Positions 42,353 through 56,717 are shown, counted from the first letter of the stretch. The stretch is 64,000 bases of DNA from Patella vulgata (GCF_932274485.2 NC_065883.2:79890559-79954558), one strand, 5' to 3'. The notes: a model not told the origin generated them from the sequence alone. Program-made: numbers and translations.

Positions 42353-44437
42353 ATGTTGCAAAAAGGGGGCTTAGAAACAGCTCAGAAAATTATGGAAAAC
42401 TTTAACTGCGATGCAGTCATGACGGGTTTCACCGGTGCCCGTAATTCTTTAAAGGACTTCACTTAACATATTCCCATGAGCATGATACACGTGTTACAAA
42501 TTTAGTCGAAATGGCCATTTTTGATAGCATGTTGATGAGTGGAACCCTTACAAAATGACCAATGCTTTATCGGATATCTACACAATATTACTTAAAGGAA
42601 ATTAGTAAACATCATTATTAAATGGCATTGAATAACACTCTTTAGAAAAAAAAAACATGTTTGCTTTAAGGGTTGAAAATATGTTGGGTTTTTTTTTCAA
42701 AATCACTGTAGATGTGTTTGGGCAAACAACGTAAAAGTTACTTTGGACAATTGCATAAATTTACAAACTATCTTTTGATATACTTATATGTTCGCAGTGG
42801 GTTGTGCTTTTCGATATGTGGAATTAAAGTTTTGAAATTTAATTATGAACAAACAGGTACATTTGAAATTCAAGTTTGTTTAATCAGGAGATAAACACTC
42901 CCTGGTATGTATTTAGAGGGGATTTATTGTCCATTTAACCATTCTTGAATCATTAGAACACGAGACGCGAAATCATTGAGCACAAAAATGAAAAAAATAG
43001 TACACTGTAATATTTATACGCAGTAATTCGCCTTGATAATTCAGAAGGGGTTTATTGTCCATTCGACCACACTTTTCGACCAATCAGAATCGGGGAAATT
43101 TCTAATTTGTGCTACAAGGGTTAAAAGTAACAATTTTGCCAAAATGATGCCATTTCTAATGACAAGAATGTTACAATAATGTACAGTCGCAGTATCAAAT
43201 CGTGCAAATGTCATTAAAATAGAACAATATTTTATTCTTTTGAAAAGTGACTTCCACAAAATTACCTATTTCTCAGAAATAGCAAAAATTCAAAATGATT
43301 CATGGATATTTGGTTGATCTTATATATCACCCCTACGTGTAGATAAATGTTTAGAATATAAATACATGTGTATTATAAAATAAAAAAGTTAAATAACATT
43401 TGCGGGAAAACGGAGTACGAAAATCGATTCCCGCCTTGCTCTGCATATTTACGAGGACTATCCAGATATATATATCAGCTAATTTGAGATAAGATAATAT
43501 TTCGTATCAATTATTATTATAGCTACCGCCAACATGTATACTATGCCGTTGATTCTGTGTCAATCGGATAATCCAAAGGGAAATAATCTGGACAAATATA
43601 TTTTGAATATTTATATACAGCTGATCAGAACCTATGTACTTTTGGAAAACTAATAAAGTATTTATAAAAATGCCATATCTCTAGACCTTGCTCCCAAAAA
43701 CCGAGTTGCTTATAATATAATATTAATCCGACCAAAAAACATGATCCACAGTCTAAAACCTAAGTATTACTGCCGCAAAAGAAACGGGCGAATTTTCCTT
43801 CACTAAATATTTCTAACCGAATGTACCCGATTAAGAGATATATGTCTACCCTATACGCAGACGCACTGGTAATGTTGATATTTTGAGAAAGAAACGATGT
43901 CGAAATATGTGAAATTTTCAAGAGGAGAGTGGATCTTATCGAAGTTTTAGACGTTAGGGCTCGACGAAGAGAGCAACGGGATGACAATTTCAGGTATGTC
44001 ACTAATTTTGTCCGTTTAAATTAAAAACTGAAGAAATGGCAAGGAATTTGAGAGTCGGGGTATCTCTTGGAACAGACAGTAAATATAGAGCAGTTTAATA
44101 TGACACTTAATATACCCGATACACCACACCATCTGGGTCAGATAATTAGACTACAAGGTATCATATTCCTGGAGCAATGGCCCGAGATATCCCTCTCTGG
44201 CCATTGCTGGATTGGCTTCTGATACTTGAACTTTTGAGGGAGTGTGTCTATTCTTCCCGTTTAATCAAATCTATCACTTGAGTACAGCAACATGACAATC
44301 CCTCGTTTAATCTGGAGTCTCCCCTAAACATATTTGGCCCAATTTGACACCCTGTTTTAAGGGTAATGCCTTTGTAACGCAGTTAGCGATTGGTAGTTAA
44401 TCGGACTATTGACCAAATCATAATTTAGAACAAGAAT
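42353..44437. other. 2.1-kb segment present only in duplicon B
   Basis: Absent from A at about 2108. The A junction retains only a short ATTT shared by both edges. The right end (44165-44437) is a diverged direct repeat of 41580-42095. The rest is AT-rich with no gene recognised. Deletion in A is more likely than insertion in B, because neither end looks like a transposon terminus. Confidence 0.7.
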
Positions 44438-46554
44438 TTTCCCTCTTTCCAGCAGTGCGTAGTGGGATTAGCTGTAATCAAACGGGACACTGCGAGGAGT
44501 ATGCAAGGTATCGTCTTTGACAAGTTGATGACACAACACAAATGTAATACTTGTGGGGTCACATTCCGAAATTTGAAGAAAATCGGGCTAATTTCTACCT
44601 AGTCCATAGCCTGAATATATACCTAGCGTTAATAAAATCTACATATATATATGTATCACGATAATAATTGTTACCTTTATAATAGAAACATTTTAAGACA
44701 CGTTATTACCCTAAACATACTAAAATATCACAAACTAGGCACGCAGAAAACGGTACGTTCACTTCGCACCAAACAGTATTCAAACCAGCTTTGGTGGCAA
44801 AATTTGTTTCTATTTCACGGAATCAAGGGATGAATAAACTCAATCTGATTGCAACACAGATCCTATTTCGTTTGGTTTTTATAGTTCAAAATTTCGTTTT
44901 ACTTGTCTTTACTGCTAGGAACAGTTGGTAAACCACTAGAAACGTCAGCGCTGATTGATTAAGCAATGTCTGGCGTGATAGGGTCAAAAGTCCGTTTTTT
45001 TACCCCTGGCGTGAACCCACACTATGATTTGTCAGATCTTAATAATAATAATAATAATAATAATAACTTTATTTTCAAAGGGTTGAAAATTAGGCCAGGA
45101 GGCCTGTCTTACATTTTACCCTTTATAACAGAAGTTAAAGAAGTTACAAATGAAATTTGAAAACAGTAGAGCAATATTTACAAAAGAATATTAACAAAAT
45201 CATGTAGAGTAGGCCATCAAAAGTATAAACAAGCCAACAGTGAGGCTGATGTCCCCCGCCGATATCCCAAAATAAATAGATGATACATATTAATTAATCG
45301 CACATTCATTTTTTTCAAAAGTATCGAGGAATCAAACTATACACTAAGTTTCATCACTCTCTATAAGATAGAATAAAGATTACCTTGCTCAAAGGCATTG
45401 ACCAATGAAATTGATTAACGTTAGCTCGAAATGTTAATCATTGAACTCAGGCAAGACATTCACCTGATGAACATCTTCATCAAGTTTAAACATTCTACCT
45501 CAATTAAAAGCAGAGTTGTTATGTTCCAAAGTCTTCACCAATCAAATTGCTTATCGCTTCTTAGCCTAAGCAGAAATTCTCATCATTAGGGTTAAGAGGT
45601 CAAAGGTAATTTGATACTGTTTTTGAATTCTGATGATTAAAGAGACACCTCGCAGTGTATTAATACAACAGAAGTTAATTTTAATTAAGAATAAAAGTTA
45701 ATAATAAGGTTAAGAAATACTCTTAGGTTAATATTTAAATACAGTTTTAGATTAGGACTACTTAGTTTTTGATCTGATAACAATGACATGTTTGATTTGA
45801 GGATGAATAAATTTATCCCAACACAAGTCGTCAAAAGAAGTGCCGATTAAAAATTCTTAGAAGTTGGAACTTGTGACAAACGAAATACCTTACTTAGAAG
45901 TTGGAACTTGTGACAAACGAAATACCTTACTTAGAAGAAGAAGACGATGACAGCTGAAATTGAACAATGGAAATCCAAGATGATGAATTGGCGAAGTTAA
46001 AGTGAAACTGAACTGTAACAATATTAAGTGTAATGTAATAATATTTTGAAATTAGGACACTTGAGTCATTCAGGAACACTTCAGTTATATTTTTCTGTGT
46101 TTAGGTTAAAGTGGAAGAAAACGAACAATATGACAGTGAAATTACCTTGACGTTGAAACAGTGTTATTTATTGTTAATCTAGGCTAACAAAAATATGTCT
46201 GGAAGTTTAAAATGGGGCAATGACATCATAGTCTGCTAATCCCATGCTTTAGAAACGTGTTTAGCCATCTTTCTAGATGCCCATATAAGTACCACCGTGT
46301 TTATATCCAGGGTATCGTCTTTGCAACTGGCCAATCCGGTAGGGGAAGAGCCTGGTCAATTTCCCGGGGCTCAAAACTGACTCATGTATGTATCACCTTT
46401 ATATAAGAAAGAGCCAGTTTAATTTTCTTTAGATATGCATTGAGACACTGGGAAGTAGAAATCATTGGGAAGCTGGGGACCATCACAGCCTTCTCGGCTG
46501 AGAAGCGAGATAACACCCCGCGCTTAAATTTCCTACGTACTCGGACTTTTATTT

Positions 46555-46876
46555 TTGAGACTCTGTTCAAATCGGGATTGTCCCTTTAAGATCACAAGAT
46601 TTGTGCTTCCAAAGTATAATCTACAAACTTTCGGTTCGAGAACATTCCAGTACCGTGCACCTATATTGTGGAATTCTTTACCCCATCACCTTAATACAGT
46701 TCCATCATTTGAATCTTTAAAAGCAAAACTAAATACTCATTTATTTACCAGTGTATTTTAGCTAGAGTCTGCCCGGATATGTGTGTAAATAGTGACCATA
46801 GAGTACATAGTACGCGCCTAGAGCATGCATTTGTGGATGGATTGGCGCTTTATAAATATGCATTATTATTATTATT
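46555..46876 (+). mobile_element. CR1/L2-like LINE 3' fragment, duplicon B
   Basis: Same insertion as 4267-4588. A single copy here, since B lacks the 962-bp tandem duplication. Confidence 0.75.
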
Positions 46877-47254
46877 GAAACTATAGCAGGTAGGATAAAA
46901 TTGAAATAACGTCGGCGGCCATCTTTGATGACGTCATAGGGGAATACCCTACCACATGGTGAGTGTCCACCCAAGTCCAAAATACTGACTAAGCCCCCCT
47001 ACTAAACATCTCTTCAAAAAAATTCTCCCTACTAAAACTTTCCTACAGAACCATAGTCAGATCCAGGACTAAATATAGGTATGTTGGCTACAGTGTAGTC
47101 TATTATCATCATTCCCGCGACAATTGATTGATTGTTTGGAATTTAGGTCAATCACCTGAGTTAGGCTATATTGGACCACATTGAAGTTGCTGTATTCACC
47201 GCCTGGCATAGTGGGCGAATATTCATACTATAAATTATGTTATATTCTATAACA

Positions 47255-48105
47255 TATGCGAGAGCTGGCTGAAAAGTTCTAAGTCTATCTGTAAAAAAAA
47301 AACGTTCGCAGTCATGGTTTCCAATTATTTTTCTACGTAGTCTTCGAGGTGTACACACTTTTGCTAGGGATGGATGCCGGCCAGGACGAAATTTGATTCA
47401 GTCACCCTAAAATAATCGCTCACAGCTGACGACCGGCTAGTTCCTTTTTCATTTTAGGAAACGGGTCTCTGGCACGTTTCTGATCCAAAGTAAAGATATT
47501 TGGCACCATTCGTGCAGAAACTTTTGCCATTCCTGACTCGTTGGCGATAATGCGCCCAACACTGACAATATGTCGAGTGGTCAATCGTCGATCAGTCATC
47601 GCCATGTCATGCAACCGGGTAATGTTTTCTTGAATGGGTTCTATTGATGACCTTCCAGGACGAGAGTAATCGTTAAAGTTACAATTTCATATTTTTAAAA
47701 TGTATTAAAATAAAGCCCTAAAATAGATGGTATCCATAAACAGTCCTAGCTTGTTAAAGAATAATCCTATTAATCCTATAATTCACTATTGCTAGTTGAG
47801 AAATTGGGGGAATAGGAAAACAAGGGAGGTAATTGCGAGGTAATTGTGTTATTATTTCCGGTGTGAAGATTTCTAAGTGTGAGAAAGATAACCTATGATC
47901 GTATAATAGTGAGTTGACAACCTATTCAGCAAAAGACATAGAAATAATTATGTTTTGACTTTCTTAGAAAATATGAAATTGTAACTTTAAGGCTCTCGTT
48001 CTGCCACACTTAAATTCTGCAGCCCACTTCTTTATCGTGGACTTTCAGTTGCAGGTACTTGATGACTGACCTATAGCCGGTTTTGTCCATTTGAGTAGTT
48101 CGCTT
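47255..48105 (-). mobile_element. Mariner relic with TTAA MITE, duplicon B
   Basis: As in A, with the MITE at 47677-47986. Here the N-terminal MDKTGYRSVIKYLQLK is intact, start codon included, because the 16 bp missing in A are present (about 48088-48105). Confidence 0.75.
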
Positions 48106-49480
48106 TGATAATAGCATTTTGTTTCAATTTGTGAGTTATTAACTGTAAATAGGTTCGACCTGTCATCCAACTCTTTTTTTGATGAACATAATCAATACAG
48201 TGATATTTAGTGGTATCAAAGAATAAAATGATGACACATACACAGCAGATGTTCATAACAAAAGTATATAAATATCGTGTTGTTTGAATTTAATATCATT
48301 TTACAGAGAATATCCCTTGGGTGCTGTAAAGTTGAAATCCAGGGTAAGTTTTATTCGATTTAATGTAAGGACGATCTCTGCCTAGTAATCAGTCTCTATG
48401 CTATACGGGGCTGGAACTAAAGAGTAGGAACAACTGGTAATAAGTTTATGGCTAGTAGACACGTTTCTTGGATTTATATATCCTACGTTGCCAAGTTAAA
48501 ACTATAGAAACTTGTTACCAAAGTGGTTAATCCTATTAATTAAACAATTCTAATTAACTCCATTGTTTATAGGATTAACACCATATCGGTATAGACAAGT
48601 CGAACATCTGACTACATGTACGTATATACATAAAAAATATCGTTTTGGATGAATAAGTTATATTTACAAAAAGTGAACAACATAACAGATTCATGGAACC
48701 GCGCTGGCTTAGTTAGTTAGAGAAAACTCGGTCGTTTCAGGTTTTAGTCGCGCTTTTTTGGCGTGGTTTCCCCATGCCATTTGTGCAGGAAGGGGGGTCT
48801 CAAGGAACAGTTGATCTAATCTCATGTACGCATTAGCATGCCAGTTTAACGTGCTACCGCAACGACTGGGCTAACAGGGACAGTATGCTTTGATTAGGAG
48901 AGAAATTTTGTAACATCCCAAATTATCATCTCAGAACGAAGAGGGGTCAGCTTTTCATTTGTGGTTGGTGACAAATTGCTTAAAGAACAGAACAATCTTG
49001 GCGTCAGCAAATATTAAATATACGATAGACATGGCTAATCATTGTTACCGACCACCGGTAGTAGGGTAGCCTGTCCATCTGTTGGGTTTTTCTAAGGGTC
49101 TACCGGTTTATTCCCACGCATAGGTAACTGAATGAAATTAAATTGAACCACATGAAAGTCCCAATCTCACCTTTGATTGCCCACAGTTCCGTACACCTCA
49201 GGCCAAAAGCTCGCCGTAACAGACCGTTTCATTGGCTATCCTTCACATCACCCAGAACACGTCAATGATAACAACTCTTCCAGATTCTAGTGGAGTAAAG
49301 ACAAGTAAAACGAAATTTTGAACTATAACAAACGAAACGAAATAGGATCTGTGTTTTAGTCAGATTACAAACAGTAGTGATACAGGCGGGAAGTAACTGA
49401 AGAGAAAAGGGGAATATTTCCCAAATGCTGTGTGATACTGGTCTCATTAGATGAAAATTGATTTTTTAGTTTTTCCGAAG

Positions 49481-50580
49481 ATGAAGTGTGCTAGTATATT
49501 GCTTGGTGTTGGGTGTTTGGCGATGTTAGTTTATGAAATCGAAGGAGCTTGTGCTGCTAAGGCTAGGGATCCAAATAGTAAGTAGACATTCACAAACTAG
49601 AAAACATTTTATTTAAACAGGTCGCGAGAGGTTGGATAGCTGAATGGTTAGCGTCGGCGCGCTTTATCATAAGGTGTGTTACTGGGTCAACTGGCGTAGT
49701 TTCGACCTCTCTCTTGTACGTGATAGGTACTAGGGTCAATGACAAACTCGTGATTGTTTTTTTTCCGCGGGTCCTCCGGTCTCCTTCCACAGCTTTCTGT
49801 TGGACGTTAAACCCCATTTCATTTCATGCTTCCTTCATTTTATTTTTATTACAGGTTCAACATGTGAAACATCTGCAGGTACTTTAGAAGTTGGAGAGTC
49901 TAGGATTTCCTACACTGAATGTGTGCGGTATACTTGTAATAAGAATGCTTTACATTTTTGTGGGTACGATTGATTTTTTAAGATACAACCTTAGGGTCGA
50001 ATATGTGTTTAGCTTGTAAGATAAGAATACATTTTAATTCAGTATTGTGGGATAGATCAGTTAACAGGTTAAAACAATTTATCATGGGCAGAATTCTAGG
50101 TCTATAGCTCAAGCCAATGCTGCTGTCGGTTCAACAGTTGACATCTTTGGCTGAAAACGAAATCAAGAATTAAAATTACATGCAAGTGCGTGTCCAGGAA
50201 TTGAATCAGCGTGGGAGGGGGGGGGGTCAAGATGGATACAACGTTAAGGTGCTGACTTCCGAGTCCCAAAATCTCACAAACTAGGCGTAACATCAATTAC
50301 TCAAAACAGCTGTTTAACCAACAATTTATAATTGATTTTTATTAAAATAAACACAAAAGTTAATAATAATAATAATAATAATAAATATTTTTACGAATAC
50401 CACTGCCACCACTGTTACCTTCCGTCAAATGTTATGCAAATATGGTTCCTTTCTTTCAGAATTGTTCCTAGTGCTCTCCAGATCCCAGGATGTGTCCTAA
50501 AGAGACTGCCCAATTGTTGTTTCCAGTTTGTGAAAAGGACCAACCCTTCCAGCATCTGCATGAAAAAGATGTGTCCTTAA
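49481..50580 (+). CDS. Small secreted cysteine-rich protein, SVWC-like (3 exons), copy B
   Basis: Exons 49481-49577, 49855-49963 and 50460-50580 have the same splice sites and phases as copy A and encode an identical 108-residue product. The mature chain has the SVWC-like cysteine pattern (STC, ECVRYTC, HFCG, PGC, NCC). Intron 1 carries the same SINE-A, and intron 2 has a shorter poly-G and AAT microsatellite than in A. Upstream, 33 bp around 49383, about 100 bp before the start codon, are missing compared with A. This could alter the promoter or 5' UTR. AATAAA follows at about 50600. Confidence 0.65.
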
Positions 50581-51764
50581 GGAATGGAGTAACATTGCCA
50601 ATAAAATAATTATTTTGACTATGCGTCTAGGTTAATATGTTGAATACACTGATTTGATTATAGTAGGGTAGTTCCATATCCTTTCCGGAAAGAAGAAAAT
50701 TTAGAATGTAAATCATGTATGAAATAAGATTTCTACTTGGGTTTATGTTTATTCAGTTGCATATTTCGTTTCAAATTGAGTTACATATTCCGTTTCAAAT
50801 TGAGTTATATATTCCGTTTCAAACTGAGTTATATATTCCGTTACATATCGTTAAACACCAATCATTGCTGACGTCCATTATTTGATTGAACGTATCAATA
50901 GTTGGACACCTTAACTAGGTGCTGTATATAATGTTTGACACATCAGACGATGTGAAGGATGAAAATGACAAATATCACCTTTCCATAATCTATTCATAAC
51001 TGTCGTATGTCTGTTCAGGGTTGGCGGCTAGGGATCTACCGAGGCTGACATTTGGTGAAAAGGCATAGCTCAGACTGGGGAGAGACATAGGCCTGGTGGC
51101 GATGGACTGCTAGGCTACTTTCCCAACGACTAGACAGCTGTCCTTGTCAGGCCCTCTGTCCAACATCACTGACAATCTGGATGAATTTTCTCGGCCAATG
51201 CATGGATCGAACACCCGACCTCCAGACTAACGAGCCACCGCGATCCCCGCTAAAATTGTATGTACATGCATTATATCAAAAATACTGGGTAATTAACTCC
51301 ACCTCCGGTGCTACACGTACTGATTATGACGTTATTGCCTTTAACGTGTACTAAGAGGGGATCGCGTGGCTAAGTGGGTAAGGCGCTGGCTCGCTAGCCT
51401 GGAGGTCGGGTGTTCGATCCCTGCATTGGCTGAGAAAGTTCATCTAGATTTTCCGGCGTGGGACGTTAAACTCCATTTCATCTCATTTTCGAAGGCTTGA
51501 AGAATATAGAATTATTTAATGATGGTGTCTTGTTGACGGATCAGTAGGCAATGGTTACATTTAATTGGGCAACGTCAGACATGAGCGTACTGAAAAGGCA
51601 GCTAAAGGTTTAGATTGTTCGCACTTGGTTTAATTTATTATTTCTGCTAGGGGCGCCGGAACCCTGATACCCGGCTATACAATTGGTACCCTGCCCTTTT
51701 CTGTGGTATAGATGTATACCCATGTGTTCAACCTTTTTACCAGTCTATTCATAGTTAAATGAGA

Positions 51765-52310
51765 GAGAGAAAAATGGGGTTTAACGTCCACTCGACACAA
51801 ACTAGGTCATTTCGGGACTAACATGGTTTAATTTTATTTCAATAATTCGCTTGCGCGTAGGGGTCTATAGCAGTGGGAGGGGGGGGGGGGGTTAGCACGT
51901 GCGCGCTGTATCATAAAGCCTGTCATTGAGTCAACTGGCGTGGTTTCGAATCCTTGGTTGTACGTGACAAGGAGTAGGGTCGCCTGTCTAACCTCGTGGG
52001 TTTCCTCCCACAGCTTAAGACCCCTACGCGCAAGCGAATTTTTGAAATAAAATTAAAAACCATATGTTAGTCCCGAAATGACCTAGTTTGTGTCGAGTGG
52101 ACGTTAAACCCCATTATTTCTCTCTCTCTCTCTCTCTTTATCAGTGGGGGAAAACCGGAGGACCCGGAGAAAACCCACGAGGTTGGACAGGCGACCCTGC
52201 TCCTTGCCACGTACAACCGGGGATTCGAAACCACGCCAGTTGACTCAATGACAGGCTTTATGGTACAGCGCGCACGTGCTGACCATTCGGCCATCCAACC
52301 CCCCATTTTT
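51765..52310. mobile_element. Composite of three SINE-A pieces
   Basis: A minus-strand 3' piece (51775-51885), a plus-strand copy lacking its first bases (about 51893-52135, box B GGTTTCGAATCC, ending in (CT)n), then a minus-strand copy with head at about 52300. Absent from A except for the first stub. Confidence 0.75.
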
Positions 52311-52990
52311 AAATGATAGAATTAAAAAGAATTTTTTATGAGATGAATTGTTCATGATACACTTTGTGAATAATCAGGTTTTTTCTCTTTCATTATCATT
52401 TATTTTAAATGGTTTTATGTTGGAATTTGGAATGCTAGAGGCGCTTTAAACAGCGTTCTCGGCATTGACAAATTTCAAAATTTTCTAGACGCGGTGGGGG
52501 GGGGCATCAGAGCCATGTAATACGGAAATTTCTAACACGTTTTAACGCCATATAATTTTACGCAGACGGGCAATAAAAGGTTTATTGGATAAAACTGAAA
52601 CTATTTCGTTTGTAGCTGTAAACTAACTAACAATACATTGGTTTTCTGGAAACATTTTCGTTTGCAGCTGTAAAATAACATACGATTGATCGGTTTATAT
52701 CGCTTGTCCAACCTCGAAGGCTTCCTCCGGTTTCCTACAACTGTTAAAGACTTTGCGTGGAAAGCGAAAAAACTGAAAGCATTTGTTAGTCCCGGAATGA
52801 ACTAGTTTGTGTCGAGTGGACGTTAAACCTCGTTTCTCTTGCTCCCTAACTCCATGATGACAAATACCAACGGATGAGAACGTGTTGTAGAAATGAAATG
52901 AAATGATATGGAATAGTGTTTAACGTTCATCTGTTCTGCTCGGACTTGGCTAATGAAGACGGGCACCCGCCATACAGTGTGCCATGAGGG

Positions 52991-53291
52991 CAACGCCGGA
53001 TTAACCATGGGGCACCATGGGGCACAGGCCCCAGGGCCCCCAACATTAGAGGGCCCCCCACAAAAATATCGGTTGCGTCCAGCCCCCTCCTCTAGAAATG
53101 CCATCATTTTATAGCACTCGCATTGATTGGTCCACTGAAATAACGCCAGAATGCGCTAATTTTCTGGCAGAAAATTAACTTGCGGGGCTTCGCGACTTTT
53201 GCGCTCGCGGTCCACAGCTCTGCGGTTGGTGATCAGGGGCCCCCCACATGTTCCAGGCCCCAGGGCCCCCACCATGGTTAATCCGGCGTTG
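52991..53291. mobile_element. hAT-like MITE in SINE-B, duplicon B
   Basis: Same insertion as 11242-11531, with the same 20-bp inverted ends and 8-bp flanks, plus a 10-bp internal duplication near the left end. Confidence 0.8.
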
Positions 53292-55266
53292 TATGAGGGA
53301 CATTTTGCCTGGCAAAAAATGGCCATGTTAGAATAGATTTTGATTGTCGGTTTGAATTTACACTATCTGAGCTGTTCGTAATTAGTCGAAATGAAGACTA
53401 ATTAATTAAATAATATTCAGCCATTTAGGATTTCATTGTGGTGGCCATTTTGAAATTCTGCCGTCATGGATTCTCAAAATTCATTATTTTTTAGAACAGA
53501 ATTGAATCCAGCAACATCGAATACATGTAAATGACATACCCAAAAGGAAAATATGACCATTAATTTAAAATGTGTCACGAGATGTAGACAAGGCTAGAGC
53601 TTATTCCAACCCTAACCCTAACACTTACCCTAACCCTAACCTTCAATCTCGCCAACAATCACCTGCCCTATTTACATCTCAGCGGCACCCTTAACCAAAT
53701 CTTAAGTTGGCCTTAAGAAATTTGGTCTAGCCTGTGTAACTCCGGGTCATCCGCTAGAATCAGATGCCATCTTGCCCCCCCCCCCTCCATGCCGCCCCTA
53801 TAATATACTCGATAACCTGTCTGATAAAACTACAGCTACACCACTTGAACAATCAGTCATGGTTTTTATATGGCCATCCACCCCCCCCCCCCCCCCCCAT
53901 TATCAGTTTAGTAAGAAATATGTCAATCTACTGTTATTTACATGTAGGCCATAATAAATATAGGCATTTTTACGGAGAATTATAATCAATTGTCGGAGAA
54001 ACCAACGTCATGTCCATCAGAGGATTTTGTGAAGTATCTCATTGAATACGTACCGGTATATGACATATTTCACGTGTCATGTCAAACAGTGACGTCATAT
54101 TCTTATCTGGAGAACATGCGCAATAAATACTATCGGTGTAGACTGGAATAACCAGACGCAAGAGATTGCAATTTGATTGAGACTTCTGGCGTATTTCGTC
54201 GAACATAACTGATTTGAAATTAGAGTTAAAACGGAAACGATTGAATGTAAATCAGTTCATACACATTCATATTACATTATTATATGCGTTGCGACCCATT
54301 TGTGGCAATTTCTAGGTCCCAAATATTAGCGATTTAGCTCCTTTAAGTGACGCTTATACTATTTTCATAAATTATGTGTTATCACTGTTCTTCATATGCA
54401 CTATTTTACCGAGATTTCGTCTAATGGTGTGGCGCCAGACATGATAAGTTTACTCTTCTGGACACACGTTACCACTAATACACCTCGTATATGTAAATGG
54501 TCAACCGTACATTAATTTTGCTGAGTACACTATTTTTTAGGACTTCGAATTTCACTAATGGTTGGATTTTTCGTACTTGGTATTATATTATTACAGCTAT
54601 AAGAATGTTTATGTTTAATTTCCAATAAACAATTTATTTTTAATTTGAGAGAAAAGTGCGACCAATATAAACACCTAACAAATTTAATTCCAAATATTAT
54701 CAATAATAAACCATAAAACAAATTTGTATTTTTTCAAAATGAAGTTTTAAACACATCACAATTAATGGACAAAGCAGGCACCAGCAAGGAAGGGCGACAA
54801 AAATGGTAGACAATACACCATGTTTAAAGATACATTATGGAAGATTAGATAAAGAGCTGGCAGTTCTCACTATAATAGTTAGAAACTAGATAATGTAAAG
54901 AGAATATGCTAAAAATTTCAGTCAAATTGCTTTACTCTAAAACCTTATTTTAAAATCACTGTAGCCTCGATTGCCATTGTTGCCGTTGTTTACGATAATT
55001 AACATTGTCTCGATTATCCAGTTTTGCGGTTAATCATCAATGAGTGTTGAACAGCAGACCGGATTCAAATCCAGTGAAAATCCGACACATAATATGGTAT
55101 CGAGAGTTGATTAAGGTCTTTTCATGTTAATAGATGTCTAATTAATAGTTTATATAACATTTCAGACCTAAAGAAAGACCTGCAATAGGCAGATTTACCT
55201 CTCTTTTTTTGCTTTTTATTTTTTGGTTTTTAAAAAATCTTTATTTCAAAGTAATCAATAACGGCA

Positions 55267-55700
55267 TAGTACATAGTTAACACATTACAATCACAGTGTA
55301 TAACATCATACAGATAGTACATAGTACATAGTTAACACATTACAATCACAGTGTATAACATCATACAGATAGTACATAGTACATAGTTAACACATTACAA
55401 TCACAGTGTATAACATCATACAGATAGTACATAGTACATAGTTAACACATTACAATCACAGTGTGTAACATCATACAGATAGTACATAGTACATAGTTAA
55501 CACATTACAATCACAGTGTGTAACATCATACAGATAGTACATAGTACATAGTTAACACATTACAATCACAGTGTATAACATCATACAGATAGTACATAGT
55601 ACATAGTTAACACATTACAATCACAGTGTATAACATCATACAGATAGTACATAGTACATAGTTAACACATTACAATCACAGTGTGTAACATCATACAGAT
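55267..55700 (+). repeat. 55-bp minisatellite, 8 units
   Basis: Counterpart of 13405-13664 with eight units at exact 55-bp spacing (CAGAT at 55311, 55366 and so on to 55696). Preceded by 90 bp and followed by 3 kb that A lacks. Confidence 0.95.
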
Positions 55701-56102
55701 AGCGTCGGTTTAAGGCTATAGGCTACTATATTTCATTTAGCAGAACAAATATAAACACAAAGCAAATAAAAGCTAAAACAAAACAAAAAATACGAAAATA
55801 GCTAGAGGTATGAAAGGAATGGAATATTATGCATAATGTGTGGTTAACTGGTTTCCTGGACCGCGGTGACCGAAAGCCAAAAAAAACAATGATGATTTAT
55901 TATCCTCGTGGCCGGCCCACCAATCTCGGCATTATGGGCGCCATTCCGGGTTGAGGCACCCCATCAATAATGCCGTTTTGTGTGCCCCATTCATCGAGCT
56001 GTGGGGTTAATCGTGTGATCATTATGGGGCGCCTCACAATTTGGGGAGGGGCGGGGTGCCTCATATACACTGGCATGAGGAATCTAGAATAACCATGAAT
56101 GT

Positions 56103-56593
56103 CACTCGGCAAACCTCGGCAGATTCCGGAACCCTACATCTAGTCTCGGCTGTATGACAGTAAGTGATATGCACCTACGCCTATACATTTGCGATGCTTA
56201 GTTAGTGTTAGTTGTATTTTACGTCCGCTTCCACCGAGGTGATATCGCAGACAATGTTTTTTGCGATGCGGCACCGGTTTACTTATAAGGGAAACTTGCC
56301 CGCGTTTAGAAAGAAGTTCTCAAAATTGCGTCGTTCGAAGCGTGTGTAGAATTTTCAGTGCAAATTTGTCCTTGTCTAAAGAAAATCGGATAAACTTGAA
56401 AGAAAAACAGCTTCAAACTTTGAAAATTTGTATGATAAAACATTCTTCAAATACGTCGTCATCAATAACGTCATTAGTCGTCATGGACAACGCCATTGTA
56501 ATCCGGGAACTTGAAAGTAGTTCTAATGGCGGACTTGGTCATACAGCCGAGATTAGATATAGGGTACAGGAATCTGTTGAGGTTTGCCGAGTG
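56103..56593. mobile_element. Mutator-like MITE with 57-bp TIRs and 10-bp TSD
   Basis: TIRs CACTCGGCAAACCTCGGC.. and the matching complement ending GCCGAGTG at 56593 share about 87% over 57 bp. They are flanked by CCATGAATGT at 56093-56102 and 56594-56603. Long TIRs with a 9-11-bp duplication fit the Mutator superfamily. The interior has a frame with basic and helical-looking peptides (FRKKFSKLRRSKRV, NLKEKQLQTLKICMIK) that could be captured host coding sequence. That is unproven. Confidence 0.7.
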
Positions 56594-56597
56594 CCAT

Positions 56598-56717
56598 GAA
56601 TGTATGTTGAACATTTTCATATGAAGTGGTTATTGACTCTAAAGGATCATTGGGTAAGAATGTATGTTGAACATTTTCATATGAAGTGGTTATTGACTCT
56701 AAAGGATCATTGGGTAA
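56598..56717 (+). repeat. 60-bp tandem duplication
   Basis: Two exact copies of a unit beginning AATGTATGTTGAACATTTTC, directly after the Mutator-like element. The period is divisible by three, so the frame reads through it by chance. Confidence 0.9.

Noticed and set aside
55267-55700. Regular 55-bp repeats that resemble a CRISPR array
   Set aside because: The whole 55-bp period is conserved with no variable spacers, and the setting is eukaryotic. It is an ordinary minisatellite.
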